From: DATGXB01 sp035298905
GTDB lineage: Bacteria > Cyanobacteriota > Cyanobacteriia > Cyanobacteriales > Nostocaceae
Length of the DNA stretch: 44,201 nt
NCBI GenBank assembly: GCA_035298905.1
Contig: DATGXQ010000230.1
Span: forward strand, 1 to 44,201
Reading direction: 5' to 3'
Part shown: piece after piece, positions 32,396 through 40,260 of the stretch
Layout of the letters: each line of letters starts with the position of its first letter
Numbering within the stretch: the stretch's first letter is position 1
Translations under genes and position numbers: made by a program
Notes under the pieces: generated by a model
Databases searched by the model: none
Told to the model about the DNA's origin: nothing
The model's input: only the letters and a program-made list of their open reading frames with translations

Positions 32396-34729
32396 ATGAA
32401 CAGTATATTTTACTCTGGTTTAGGGCTAACAGTAGGTGGTGTAGTTGCGTTGTCTGTTCAATCTGCTAATGCTCAGGTTATTCCAGATAACACTCTACCT
32501 AATAATTCTCAGGTAAAAACTCAAGGTAATGCTATCAGTATTGAGGGTGGAACTCAAGCTAACAATAACCTATTTCATAGTTTCCAACGGTTTTCTGTAG
32601 AGGTTGGGAAAATAGCAGAGTTTAAAAATGCTGATAACATCCAAAATATTATTACTCGTGTTACAGGTAATTCTAGTTCTAATATTGAGGGAACACTGAA
32701 AACTAATGGTGCAGCCAACCTATTCCTAATCAATCCTAATGGAATTAGTTTTGGCCCCAATGCTTCCTTACAAATCAATGGTTCATTTATAGCTAGTACA
32801 GCTAGTAGTATTAATTTTGCTGATGGTACTAAGTTTAGTGCTACAAACCCTCAAACTCAACCCATACTTACTGTAACTGCTCCTGTTGGTTTACAGTTTG
32901 GGAGAACAGCAACTGCTATTAGCAATCAATCTCAAGCAGGCCCCAATAGTGTTCTCAATCGACCTGTAGGATTACAGGTAAAGCCAGGTAAGACACTAGC
33001 ACTTGTGGGCGGTGAACTGACCCTGGAAGGGGGGAATTTAACAGCAGAGTCAGGCAGAATTGAGTTAGGAAGTGTTGGGTCTAATAGTTTAGTGACTTTA
33101 AACCCCATAACTGAAGGCTGGACTTTAGGGTATGAAGGTGTACGAAATTTCCAAAACATTCAATTAATTCCGCGCACTCAAAATAATTCTCAGACTATTT
33201 CTACAGTAGATGTAAGTGGTAGAAGTTCTAGTGGTACTATTCAAATCCAGGGTAAAACAGTGACTCTTGAAAGACTTGCTACTGTCATCAGCCAGACTGC
33301 TGGTAATAGTAATGGTGGAGATATCAAAATTACTAGTCAGCAATTGGTGGTGAGAGATGGCGCACAAGTTACCACTGCTACTAGTGGTCTGGGCAAGGGA
33401 GGAGACTTAATTTTTAACGTTAGTGATCTGATAGAAGTTATTGGTGACTTTTCTGAACAAACTAGCCCTGGACAACCACCGAGTATTCGACCCAGTTTCT
33501 TGCAAAGTAGAACTAATGGAGATGGTAATGGAGGGAATATAAATATTACAACTAGTAAGTTGCGTGTCCAAAATGGGGGAAGAATTACAACACAAACTCT
33601 CGCACGGTTTAATCCACAAACTAGAACTACCACATTTGGTAAGGGAAATGGAGGAAATTTAAGTATTAATTCCTCAGAATCAGTAGAAGTAATTGGTACT
33701 TCATTAATAGCCCCTGAGTCTGTTAGCAGCATAACTGCTACAAGTGCTACTGCTGGAGATGCTGGACAGTTAAAAATAGATACACAACGATTAGTGATGC
33801 GCGATAAAGCTAGACTAAGTGTGAATAGTACTGCGAGGGGAACTACCCCAGGAAAAGCAGGAGATATGATTGTTAATGCTCGTGTGATCCAACTCAGTAA
33901 TGAAGCACAATTACAAGGTGAAACAACGGCAGGTAATGGTGGCAATATTTTACTACAACCGCAAAATTTATTATTGATGCTTGGCAAAAGCCAAATCTCC
34001 ACCAGTGCCGGCAGAGACGGATTAGGTGGTAATGGCGGTAATATTACCATTAATGCCCCAAGCGGTTTTGTTGTGACTACTTTGTTGGGGAATAATGATA
34101 TTACTGCCAATGCCTTTTCTGGTAATGGTGGTAAGGTGACAATTAATGCTAGACAAATCTATGGATTCATACCACGTAGTCGCTCAGATTTAGAGAGATT
34201 GTTGCGTACTAATGATCCAAATCAATTAGACCCACAAAAGTTAATAACCAGCGACATTACAGCATTTTCTCAACAAAATCCTTCTCTAAATGGTTCTGTT
34301 GCTATCAATTCACCTTATGCTGATCCCAGTAAAGGACTAGTGCAATTGTCGGGAGAATTGGTCGATGTTTCGCAACAAATAGATGCTGGTTGTAGTGGTG
34401 GGGGAAGAGCTGTCAGAAGTTCATTTATTTCTACAGGGAGGGGGGGATTAATACCTAGCCCGACGGAACCTTTAACCAGTGATATAGCCTTGACTGATTG
34501 GATCTCACTAGAGGGTGAAGGAAAAACTCTAGTTAGTCGTGTAAAAAGTATTGCAGAGCCTGAGCAAATAAAGAATTCTGCAACTAATCCTGTTGATAAT
34601 TCCAATCAAATTGTGGAAGCTCAAGGCTGGGTAGTAGATGCTAATGGTAAAGTAGCTTTGATTGCTCAAGCCTCTGGTGTTGAGACTCACAGTCCAAGCT
34701 TTAACTCAGCATCTTGCGTGGCTAAATAA
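32396..34729 (+). CDS. Filamentous haemagglutinin-type (TPS) exoprotein
   Basis: The 777-residue protein is a two-partner-secretion type exoprotein. The signal peptide (SGLGLTVGGVVALSVQSANA) is almost the same as in the Cys-tail proteins. The TPS domain follows (about 25-150) with GGTQANNNLFHSFQRFSV, ANLFLINPNGISFGPNASL and FIAS. A long beta-helix with repeated GNGGNI motifs makes up the middle. The C-terminal part has a conserved cyanobacterial feature, VDVSQQIDAGCSGGG, and ends in WVVDANGKVALIAQA and a final Cys before VAK. Such proteins are exported through a TpsB/Omp85 channel and coat the cell or act in adhesion. Its dedicated transporter is not adjacent; the nearest Omp85 gene is at 37900. 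Confidence 0.92.
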   Translation: MNSIFYSGLGLTVGGVVALSVQSANAQVIPDNTLPNNSQVKTQGNAISIEGGTQANNNLFHSFQRFSVEVGKIAEFKNADNIQNIITRVTGNSSSNIEGTLKTNGAANLFLINPNGISFGPNASLQINGSFIASTASSINFADGTKFSATNPQTQPILTVTAPVGLQFGRTATAISNQSQAGPNSVLNRPVGLQVKPGKTLALVGGELTLEGGNLTAESGRIELGSVGSNSLVTLNPITEGWTLGYEGVRNFQNIQLIPRTQNNSQTISTVDVSGRSSSGTIQIQGKTVTLERLATVISQTAGNSNGGDIKITSQQLVVRDGAQVTTATSGLGKGGDLIFNVSDLIEVIGDFSEQTSPGQPPSIRPSFLQSRTNGDGNGGNINITTSKLRVQNGGRITTQTLARFNPQTRTTTFGKGNGGNLSINSSESVEVIGTSLIAPESVSSITATSATAGDAGQLKIDTQRLVMRDKARLSVNSTARGTTPGKAGDMIVNARVIQLSNEAQLQGETTAGNGGNILLQPQNLLLMLGKSQISTSAGRDGLGGNGGNITINAPSGFVVTTLLGNNDITANAFSGNGGKVTINARQIYGFIPRSRSDLERLLRTNDPNQLDPQKLITSDITAFSQQNPSLNGSVAINSPYADPSKGLVQLSGELVDVSQQIDAGCSGGGRAVRSSFISTGRGGLIPSPTEPLTSDIALTDWISLEGEGKTLVSRVKSIAEPEQIKNSATNPVDNSNQIVEAQGWVVDANGKVALIAQASGVETHSPSFNSASCVAK

Positions 34730-34861
34730 TGGCTCATTAACTAGCGATCGCTCTTACACTGGCATCTTTCTATGATACTTGTGTAATTGCTAAATAAATG
34801 GTATGTATTAGCTGGGGATTGTCTGCGTTTCCTACTGTTTTACTAAGGTGCAATATCAGCT

Positions 34862-34957
34862 ATTAGCAACACTTTGATCTGGTTTAGAGGTCTAGGAATA
34901 GCGATCGCTAGTGCAATAGTTATGTCTGGAAGCCCAACTCTTGCAACAGTTAACTAA
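34862..34957 (+). pseudogene. Relic of an array-type leader and signal peptide
   Basis: After AAGGTGCAATATCAGCT, a match to the leader before each Cys-tail ATG, the frame reads ISNTLIWFRGLGIAIASAI, then VMSGSPTLATVN and TAA. This is a signal-peptide-like segment of the right length, but the start is ATT and nothing homologous follows. It appears to be a sixth or seventh copy of the 5' cassette that has decayed. Confidence 0.55.
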
Positions 34958-35264
34958 AATCTCACTTCATTTTCAGGTTAAGCTGAGTTGAGATAAATTT
35001 GTGATTTAACACAAATAATAATTACAGCGTTTCCCTGTCAGATGAGGTACATTAAAAAGGCTGTAAAGCTTGTAAATTAAGGGATTGACTGTACTTCACT
35101 TCAGCCGGAATGGCTATAATGTTTTGATTAATTTAGTCAATCAATACTTCGGACAAAATTAGGTGGCAATAACACCGTAGGAACAGAGTTCTGGATAATT
35201 GGGATGATTTTTAATCAAGTTAGGGTCTAGGTCTAACTTGGAAATAAATACATCCAGCAGCTCT
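34958..35264. other. Spacer before the insertion sequence
   Basis: No gene or strong repeat is visible. The sequence is AT-rich and ends at the left terminal repeat of the IS element. Confidence 0.5.
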
Positions 35265-36409
35265 GTACAGGACAAAAAATAGAAAAAAGGCTTGCAAAGG
35301 AGACAGGGAAGGGGTTTCATAGAAAGTTACCACACAATCAAAAAAACCCCTATGAATGAGATTAACAGATTACGAGAAGCTTTAAAACCGCATTTGGGAT
35401 GGCATGGAGCACGGCTAAGTTTCTTAGCATTGTTCTTAATAGCACTGTTAAGGGTAAAAACAGTGAATTTGGTAGAATTAGCGACGGGATTTCGGAGTAG
35501 TGCCAAAAAAGAGTCGAATTATAAACGACTACAACGGTTTTTCCGAGATTTTGATGTGAACTATGCAGTCATAGCAAAAATGATTGTAGCTTTGATGAAC
35601 ATCCCTCAACCTTGGGTATTGAGTATCGACCGTACAGACTGGTCATTTGGTCAAACACACTGGAATATCTTGATGTTAGGAGTAGTACATAATGGTGTTG
35701 CTTACCCTCTGGTATGGCAGATATTGGATAAAAAAGGTAACTCTCACACAGACGAGAGGATGGACTTATTCGACCGATTTCAAGAAATATTCCCAGATGT
35801 AAAAGTTGCTTATGCAGCCGCAGATCGAGAATTTGTGGGAGCCGAATGGTTAAGCTATTTGCTCCTCGAACCGAGTATACCTTTCCGAATCAGGATTCGC
35901 CATAGTGATTTGATTAGTGATGGGCAAAAAACACTTCCAGGTTCTGTGATTTTTGCTCATCTGGGGGTGGGTGAAAGTCAAGTATTATCCGGTCGTCGTT
36001 GGGTTTGGGGCAGATTAGTCTATGTTGCTGGTTTACGCCTTAAAGACGGCAAGTTATTAATCGTGATTTCTCCTGATTCACCAGAAACAATGATTGCTGA
36101 CTATGGTCGTCGTTGGGGTATTGAAACTTTATTTGGAATGCTCAAAACTCGTGGTTTTTGCTTAGAATCCACTCACTTTATTGATGCCAAACGACTGAGT
36201 AAGTTGTTAGCTCTTCTGGCATTAGCTATGTGTTGGGCTGTCAAAACTGGAGAATGGTTACATCAACATCGACCCATTAAAATTAAAAAGCATGGTCGAA
36301 AAGAAAAGAGCATTTTTCGTTATGGTTTAGATCATCTTCGTTCTATTGTTACTGATTTAGACTTGAATCATAGTGAGTTTCTTTTCTCTCTACAATTTTT
36401 GTCCTGTAC
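35265..36409 (+). mobile_element. IS4-family-like insertion sequence
   Basis: Terminal inverted repeats GTACAGGACAAAAA (35265-35278) and its complement (36396-36409) bound a single transposase gene, giving an element of 1145 bp. No target duplication is seen at these ends, so the boundaries may be off by a few bases or the flanks may have rearranged. It separates the exoprotein region from the Omp85 region. Confidence 0.82.
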
Positions 36410-36413
36410 TTAG
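35352..36413 (+). CDS. DDE transposase, IS4-type
   Basis: The 353-residue transposase has the DDE catalytic signature: first Asp in LSIDRTDWSFG, second Asp in AAADREFVGAEW, and Glu in the YREK motif YGRRWGIETLFGMLKTRG (Y-x2-R-x3-E-x6-K) diagnostic of IS4 elements. The N-terminus (LREALKPHLGWHGARL) fits the DNA-binding region. I use the ATG at 35352; the frame opens at a TTG 20 codons earlier. The frame runs through the right terminal repeat and its TAG at 36411-36413 lies in host DNA. It appears intact and may be active. Confidence 0.9.
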   Translation: MNEINRLREALKPHLGWHGARLSFLALFLIALLRVKTVNLVELATGFRSSAKKESNYKRLQRFFRDFDVNYAVIAKMIVALMNIPQPWVLSIDRTDWSFGQTHWNILMLGVVHNGVAYPLVWQILDKKGNSHTDERMDLFDRFQEIFPDVKVAYAAADREFVGAEWLSYLLLEPSIPFRIRIRHSDLISDGQKTLPGSVIFAHLGVGESQVLSGRRWVWGRLVYVAGLRLKDGKLLIVISPDSPETMIADYGRRWGIETLFGMLKTRGFCLESTHFIDAKRLSKLLALLALAMCWAVKTGEWLHQHRPIKIKKHGRKEKSIFRYGLDHLRSIVTDLDLNHSEFLFSLQFLSCT

Positions 36414-36521
36414 GTATAATACATTAACAGCAGTCCGAACTAATTACAAGTTTAAATAAAAAGATATGAATTTAAACTTACAGCAGATTTCAGGTAAATA
36501 ACTATTGCTGGATAATGAATA

Positions 36522-36689
36522 CAGGGCTATTTCATTCTCATTTATTCCGCCTCAGAGTTTAGTCTGAGGCTCATAGAAAAACTCGGCTCAAACCGACTAT
36601 TAATTATGAATTTAGTCCGTTTTAACGGACTTGAACTATTAGCCCAAAATTGATTTTAGGGCTTCTATGTCAAGAACGAAATAGCCCTG
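36522..36689. mobile_element. MITE copy B (168 bp)
   Basis: Sister of the element at 28813. Its ends are CAGGGCTATTTCATTCT and AGAACGAAATAGCCCTG, with one mismatch between the arms. A perfect 10-bp target duplication ATAATGAATA flanks it (36512-36521 and 36690-36699). Internal hairpins are CCTCAGA/TCTGAGG, AGTCCGTT/AACGGACT and AGCCC/GGGCT. No coding capacity. Confidence 0.93.
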
Positions 36690-36710
36690 ATAATGAATAT
36701 TGAAAATGAG

Positions 36711-36743
36711 AAGTGGGGGCTTTAGATCCCTTTGCCCCTACTT
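36711..36743 (-). terminator. Terminator hairpin after the ferritin-like gene
   Basis: AAGTGGGGGC (36711-36720) pairs with GCCCCTACTT (36734-36743) with one wobble. It lies just past the stop codon of the minus-strand ferritin-like gene. Confidence 0.55.
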
Positions 36744-36780
36744 ATAACTGAGAAATGGAAAATTGCCAATCTAAAATTGA

Positions 36781-37425
36781 CTACACCTTCAGCACCCAAG
36801 CAGCGCGGTTATCTGGACTGACAAAAGGTGCTGGTACAATTTCGATATTGACACCCAAGCTTTTGAATGTGGCACGAATAGCAGCAGCATGGGCAGATTC
36901 AGTAGTGCCAATACTAGCACCTGCTGTAATCAATTTTGGGATTTTGAGGTTAGCAACTTCTAGAGTATAAGCGATCGCCGCGTCTACTTCTAAAGCCAAA
37001 GCTAGTTTAGCAATGTTGACATCACTATCTACGTTACCCTCTCCCCTCTTGATATAAGCAGACACATCATAGCTAGAAGCTGCTTTGACTGGAGTTCCCC
37101 CCAAACTTTTGATAGCGGCGGCGAGAATATCCCGATGTTGTTTGTGGTCATTTTGGTTACGGAGAGCCAGAGCTAAAACCGCTTTACCAACTTCGCTATC
37201 AGTTAACTTACCAGCCGCAAAACCATAAGCCCAAATTGCCTGATGTTCGTAAAAAAGTGCTTTGTTGAGGATTTTTAGATCATTGCGTTTCGCCGATGCA
37301 GACTGAGCCTCCGCTTTCTCCGCAATTAGCGGTAAACCCACAGCAGTGCCAACACCAGCAATTGCTCCGCTCACAACAACTCCACGACGAGAAAACTTTC
37401 TGTTTAGAGGGTTTGTAAAATCCAT
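36781..37425 (-). CDS. Tat-exported ferritin-like domain protein
   Basis: The 214-residue protein begins with a twin-arginine signal (FSRRGVVVSGAIAG, Arg13-Arg14; cleavage near AEAQ at 41). A four-helix ferritin-like domain follows. Possible metal ligands are Glu60 and His61 (FYEHQAIWAYG), His94 and His97 (NDHKQHRDIL), Glu146 (LEVDAAIAY) and Glu176/His179 (TESAHAAAI). Related periplasmic ferritin-like (DUF4439-type) proteins have unknown or metal-linked roles. I chose the ATG at 37425, which has AAGGAG 11 nt upstream and gives the Tat signal; the frame opens 17 codons earlier. Metal binding is inferred from residue pattern only. Confidence 0.78.
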   Translation of the reverse strand: MDFTNPLNRKFSRRGVVVSGAIAGVGTAVGLPLIAEKAEAQSASAKRNDLKILNKALFYEHQAIWAYGFAAGKLTDSEVGKAVLALALRNQNDHKQHRDILAAAIKSLGGTPVKAASSYDVSAYIKRGEGNVDSDVNIAKLALALEVDAAIAYTLEVANLKIPKLITAGASIGTTESAHAAAIRATFKSLGVNIEIVPAPFVSPDNRAAWVLKV

Positions 37426-37899
37426 GACTCTAGAATCTCCTTGAAAATGATTGCGATCGCCTAATGCACAAATCAACAGTAGGCAATAGGTACGACATAA
37501 CCAGTCTTAACTCCAACTGTCTTCACAGCGATGGATGGAGCTTATACACTAATGTGCTTACTTACAGCAAAATTTCAGAGTCACAGGGGACTCATAGTAA
37601 CATTCTACAGCTACGTACCACACTCATGCACAAATTGCTGTCAAAAGTAAGCCCCATTCCCTAAATATAAATACTTGAACTGCGTCAGTTGGAGCGATCG
37701 CCAAAATAAACTTGCTTTTTCACCCCTGACCACGCACTGTCACCAAGAAACAAAAAAGCCTAATCTTTTGTCTGTTTCTCTAAGGGTTATAATTAGGGAT
37801 ATAAATATAGCAAGGAAGCTGGAAGTTAGAGTGATTCATCCCTATTGCCTAACCTCGCTACAACTAACTCCCAGGTAATTTAGGTTAAATACTATAATT
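37426..37899. other. Divergent intergenic region
   Basis: About 470 bp between the divergent ferritin-like and Omp85 genes. Short frames here have no family resemblance. It must hold both promoters, but I cannot point to clear boxes. Confidence 0.5.
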
Positions 37900-40125
37900 A
37901 TGCGAGTTTCTTCTGCGGCAATTTTTACCCTAGCTACTTTAGCTGCTACTAATGTCACCAAGCAAGCAAAGGCTGTGCCAAATCCCACCACAAAGACAAC
38001 AGAAACTAAAGATGTGGTGATTGTGCCATTTGGGGAACAGCTACCTACTCAGGAAATAACAGTACAAACTACTCCTGAAAATGCACAGGCTATAGAGTTT
38101 ACAGCAGAATCGACTGTAAACAAAGATCCTGTAGTCATTGAACAGCCAAATAACGAGGTAAAACCGCCACCAGTAGCCAGAAGAGATTTAACAACTTCTG
38201 TATCTCCACTACAATCAGATGTGGTGATTGTGCCATTTGGAGAACAACTACCAGTACCAACCACCCCTGAACCAGAGTTAGCTGTAGAATTTTCCGCACC
38301 CAGAGTAGAGAAACCAACAGATAAGGTAAAAAAAACAGTAGCAGTCAGAAACGATTCGGCAATGCGGATTTCTGCTATTTCCGCCAACACAGATAAAAGT
38401 TTAGTTGTCACTGCTACTGATGTACAAATAGTGGGAGCAAACCCAGAACTAGAAGAAATTATTCGTAAAGTTATTAAAACTCAAATTGGTGGGGAAACCA
38501 GCCAAAACCAACTGCAAAAAGATGTAGCAGCAATTTTAGATACTGGGTTATTTGCGAGTGTGAATGTAGATAGCGTAGGCACAAATGCAGGTTTAGATGT
38601 GGTTTTTTCTGTCAAACCTGTAGTGGTCAAAGCATTGCAACTATCTGAGGCCAAAGTTCTAACTTATAAAGTAGCTTTAGAAAAATTTCAAGGACAAATT
38701 GGTAAAGATATTAGTCCAGCAGGACTGCGGCAAGTCGTACAAGAAATTAATAAATGGTATGCTGACAACGGTTATACCGTAGCTAGAGTGCTTTCCATTA
38801 AACCTAGTGCTAACGGTATCTTAACTGTGAATGTGGCAGAAGGTTTAGTAAAAGAGATTAAATTCCGTTTTGTGGGTGAAGATAATAAAACCGTTGACAA
38901 AAACGGTAAACCTGTGGAGGGAAGGACAAAAACTGATTTTTTACGCCAGCAACTGAAGTTTAAGCCTGGTCAGGTTTTCCAAGATGTAGCAGTTAGACAA
39001 GATGTGCAACGGTTATTGCAACTGGGTTTGTTTCAAGCTGTGAATGTCAGTTTTGCCGGAGATGCCAAAAACCTAGATTTAATTTATGACTTAAAAGAAG
39101 CAGGGGCAAGATCCGTGAATTTGGGAGGGAGCTATAATTCTGAAGATGGGTTATCAGTAATTTTGAGCTATCAAGACCAAAATGTGGGCGGTGTGAATGA
39201 TAGGATTACTGCTAATTTAGGTGTAGGTAGAGAAATACTCTTCGACTCCAAATTTACCAGCCCCTATCGAGAAACTAACCCTGAGCGTTTAGGCTATAGC
39301 ATCAATGCCTTTCGGCGGCGAGAAACTTCCTATACTTTTGATGATCAAATTAAACTGCCAAATGGCGATAAAGTCAGAGAAGGGCGCATTGGTGGCGGGT
39401 TTAGTCTCCAGCAAAAAGTAGAGAACTGGGATGCATCTGTAGGGTTGAACTATACTAGAACCACAATACGCGATCGCCAAGGCAATATCACCCCTGTAGA
39501 TGCTCAAAACAACCCCCTGTCTTGGAGTGGAACTGGAGTTGATGACCTCACTACCGTTTCCTTTAGTGCTAGTAAAGACGGTCGAGACAACCCCACAAAA
39601 CCCACCCAGGGAGATTATCTCAGCTTTAGTACAGAACAATCTGTACCCATTGGTCAGGGTCAGATATCGCTAAACCGCTTAAGAGCAAATTACAGTCAAT
39701 ATCTACCAGTAAAAGTCTTTGAAAGCAAACAACCCCAAGTTTTGGCTTTTAATTTCCAAGCTGGGACAGTAATTGGGGACTTACCACCCTATGAAGCCTT
39801 TAATTTAGGCGGTACTAACTCAGTGCGTGGTTATGATAATGGTAAAGTTGGCAGTGGCCGCAGTTATTTCCTTGCTTCCGCCGAATATCGCTTTCCCATC
39901 TTTCCCATTGCTGGGGGTGTACTCTTTGCCGATTTCGCTTCAGACTTAGGTTCTGGTGATACAGTATTAGGAGATCCAGCCGGAGTGCGTGAAAAACCAG
40001 GGAGTGGTTTTGGTTATGGTGCAGGGTTGCGCGTTGACTCTCCCTTGGGTTTAATTAGGGCTGACTATGGGTTTAATAACCAAGGTGATAGCAGATTTCA
40101 TTTTGGTTTTGGTCAGCGATTTTAG
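37900..40125 (+). CDS. Omp85-family outer membrane assembly factor
   Basis: The 741-residue protein has a signal peptide (MRVSSAAIFTLATLAATNV), then a Pro/Thr/Val-rich region (about 25-165) in which the motif DVVIVPFGEQLP occurs twice (38-49 and 107-118). Three POTRA domains follow (about 171-240, 240-315, 317-400), then a 16-strand beta-barrel (402-741) with the hallmark VRGY (642-645) and a terminal Phe. Three POTRA domains are typical of cyanobacterial Omp85, which inserts outer-membrane proteins; TpsB transporters usually have two. It could also serve the nearby exoprotein, which is inference. Nostoc-type genomes carry several Omp85 paralogues, so its exact partner is unsure. Confidence 0.93.
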   Translation: MRVSSAAIFTLATLAATNVTKQAKAVPNPTTKTTETKDVVIVPFGEQLPTQEITVQTTPENAQAIEFTAESTVNKDPVVIEQPNNEVKPPPVARRDLTTSVSPLQSDVVIVPFGEQLPVPTTPEPELAVEFSAPRVEKPTDKVKKTVAVRNDSAMRISAISANTDKSLVVTATDVQIVGANPELEEIIRKVIKTQIGGETSQNQLQKDVAAILDTGLFASVNVDSVGTNAGLDVVFSVKPVVVKALQLSEAKVLTYKVALEKFQGQIGKDISPAGLRQVVQEINKWYADNGYTVARVLSIKPSANGILTVNVAEGLVKEIKFRFVGEDNKTVDKNGKPVEGRTKTDFLRQQLKFKPGQVFQDVAVRQDVQRLLQLGLFQAVNVSFAGDAKNLDLIYDLKEAGARSVNLGGSYNSEDGLSVILSYQDQNVGGVNDRITANLGVGREILFDSKFTSPYRETNPERLGYSINAFRRRETSYTFDDQIKLPNGDKVREGRIGGGFSLQQKVENWDASVGLNYTRTTIRDRQGNITPVDAQNNPLSWSGTGVDDLTTVSFSASKDGRDNPTKPTQGDYLSFSTEQSVPIGQGQISLNRLRANYSQYLPVKVFESKQPQVLAFNFQAGTVIGDLPPYEAFNLGGTNSVRGYDNGKVGSGRSYFLASAEYRFPIFPIAGGVLFADFASDLGSGDTVLGDPAGVREKPGSGFGYGAGLRVDSPLGLIRADYGFNNQGDSRFHFGFGQRF

Positions 40126-40260
40126 TAGGGTGTAGGGAAAACTGGGGAGGGGAGATTAAGAAGATTCTCCACCATTCCCTCTCCCGTGGTAAGCTTAAGT
40201 TTTGTTTGTCAACCGTTGATAACTTCGGCCAATCTGCTCACTCAAGACACAAGATTCTCT

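Noticed and set aside
33337..34110. 257-codon antisense frame inside the exoprotein gene
   Set aside because: It mirrors the low-complexity GNGGN repeats of the sense gene (Pro/Leu/Val-rich translation), so it is a composition shadow.
37900..40125. Dedicated TpsB transporter for the exoprotein at 32396
   Set aside because: Three POTRA domains and the long N-terminal linker fit cyanobacterial Omp85 assembly factors better; a transporter role cannot be shown from sequence.
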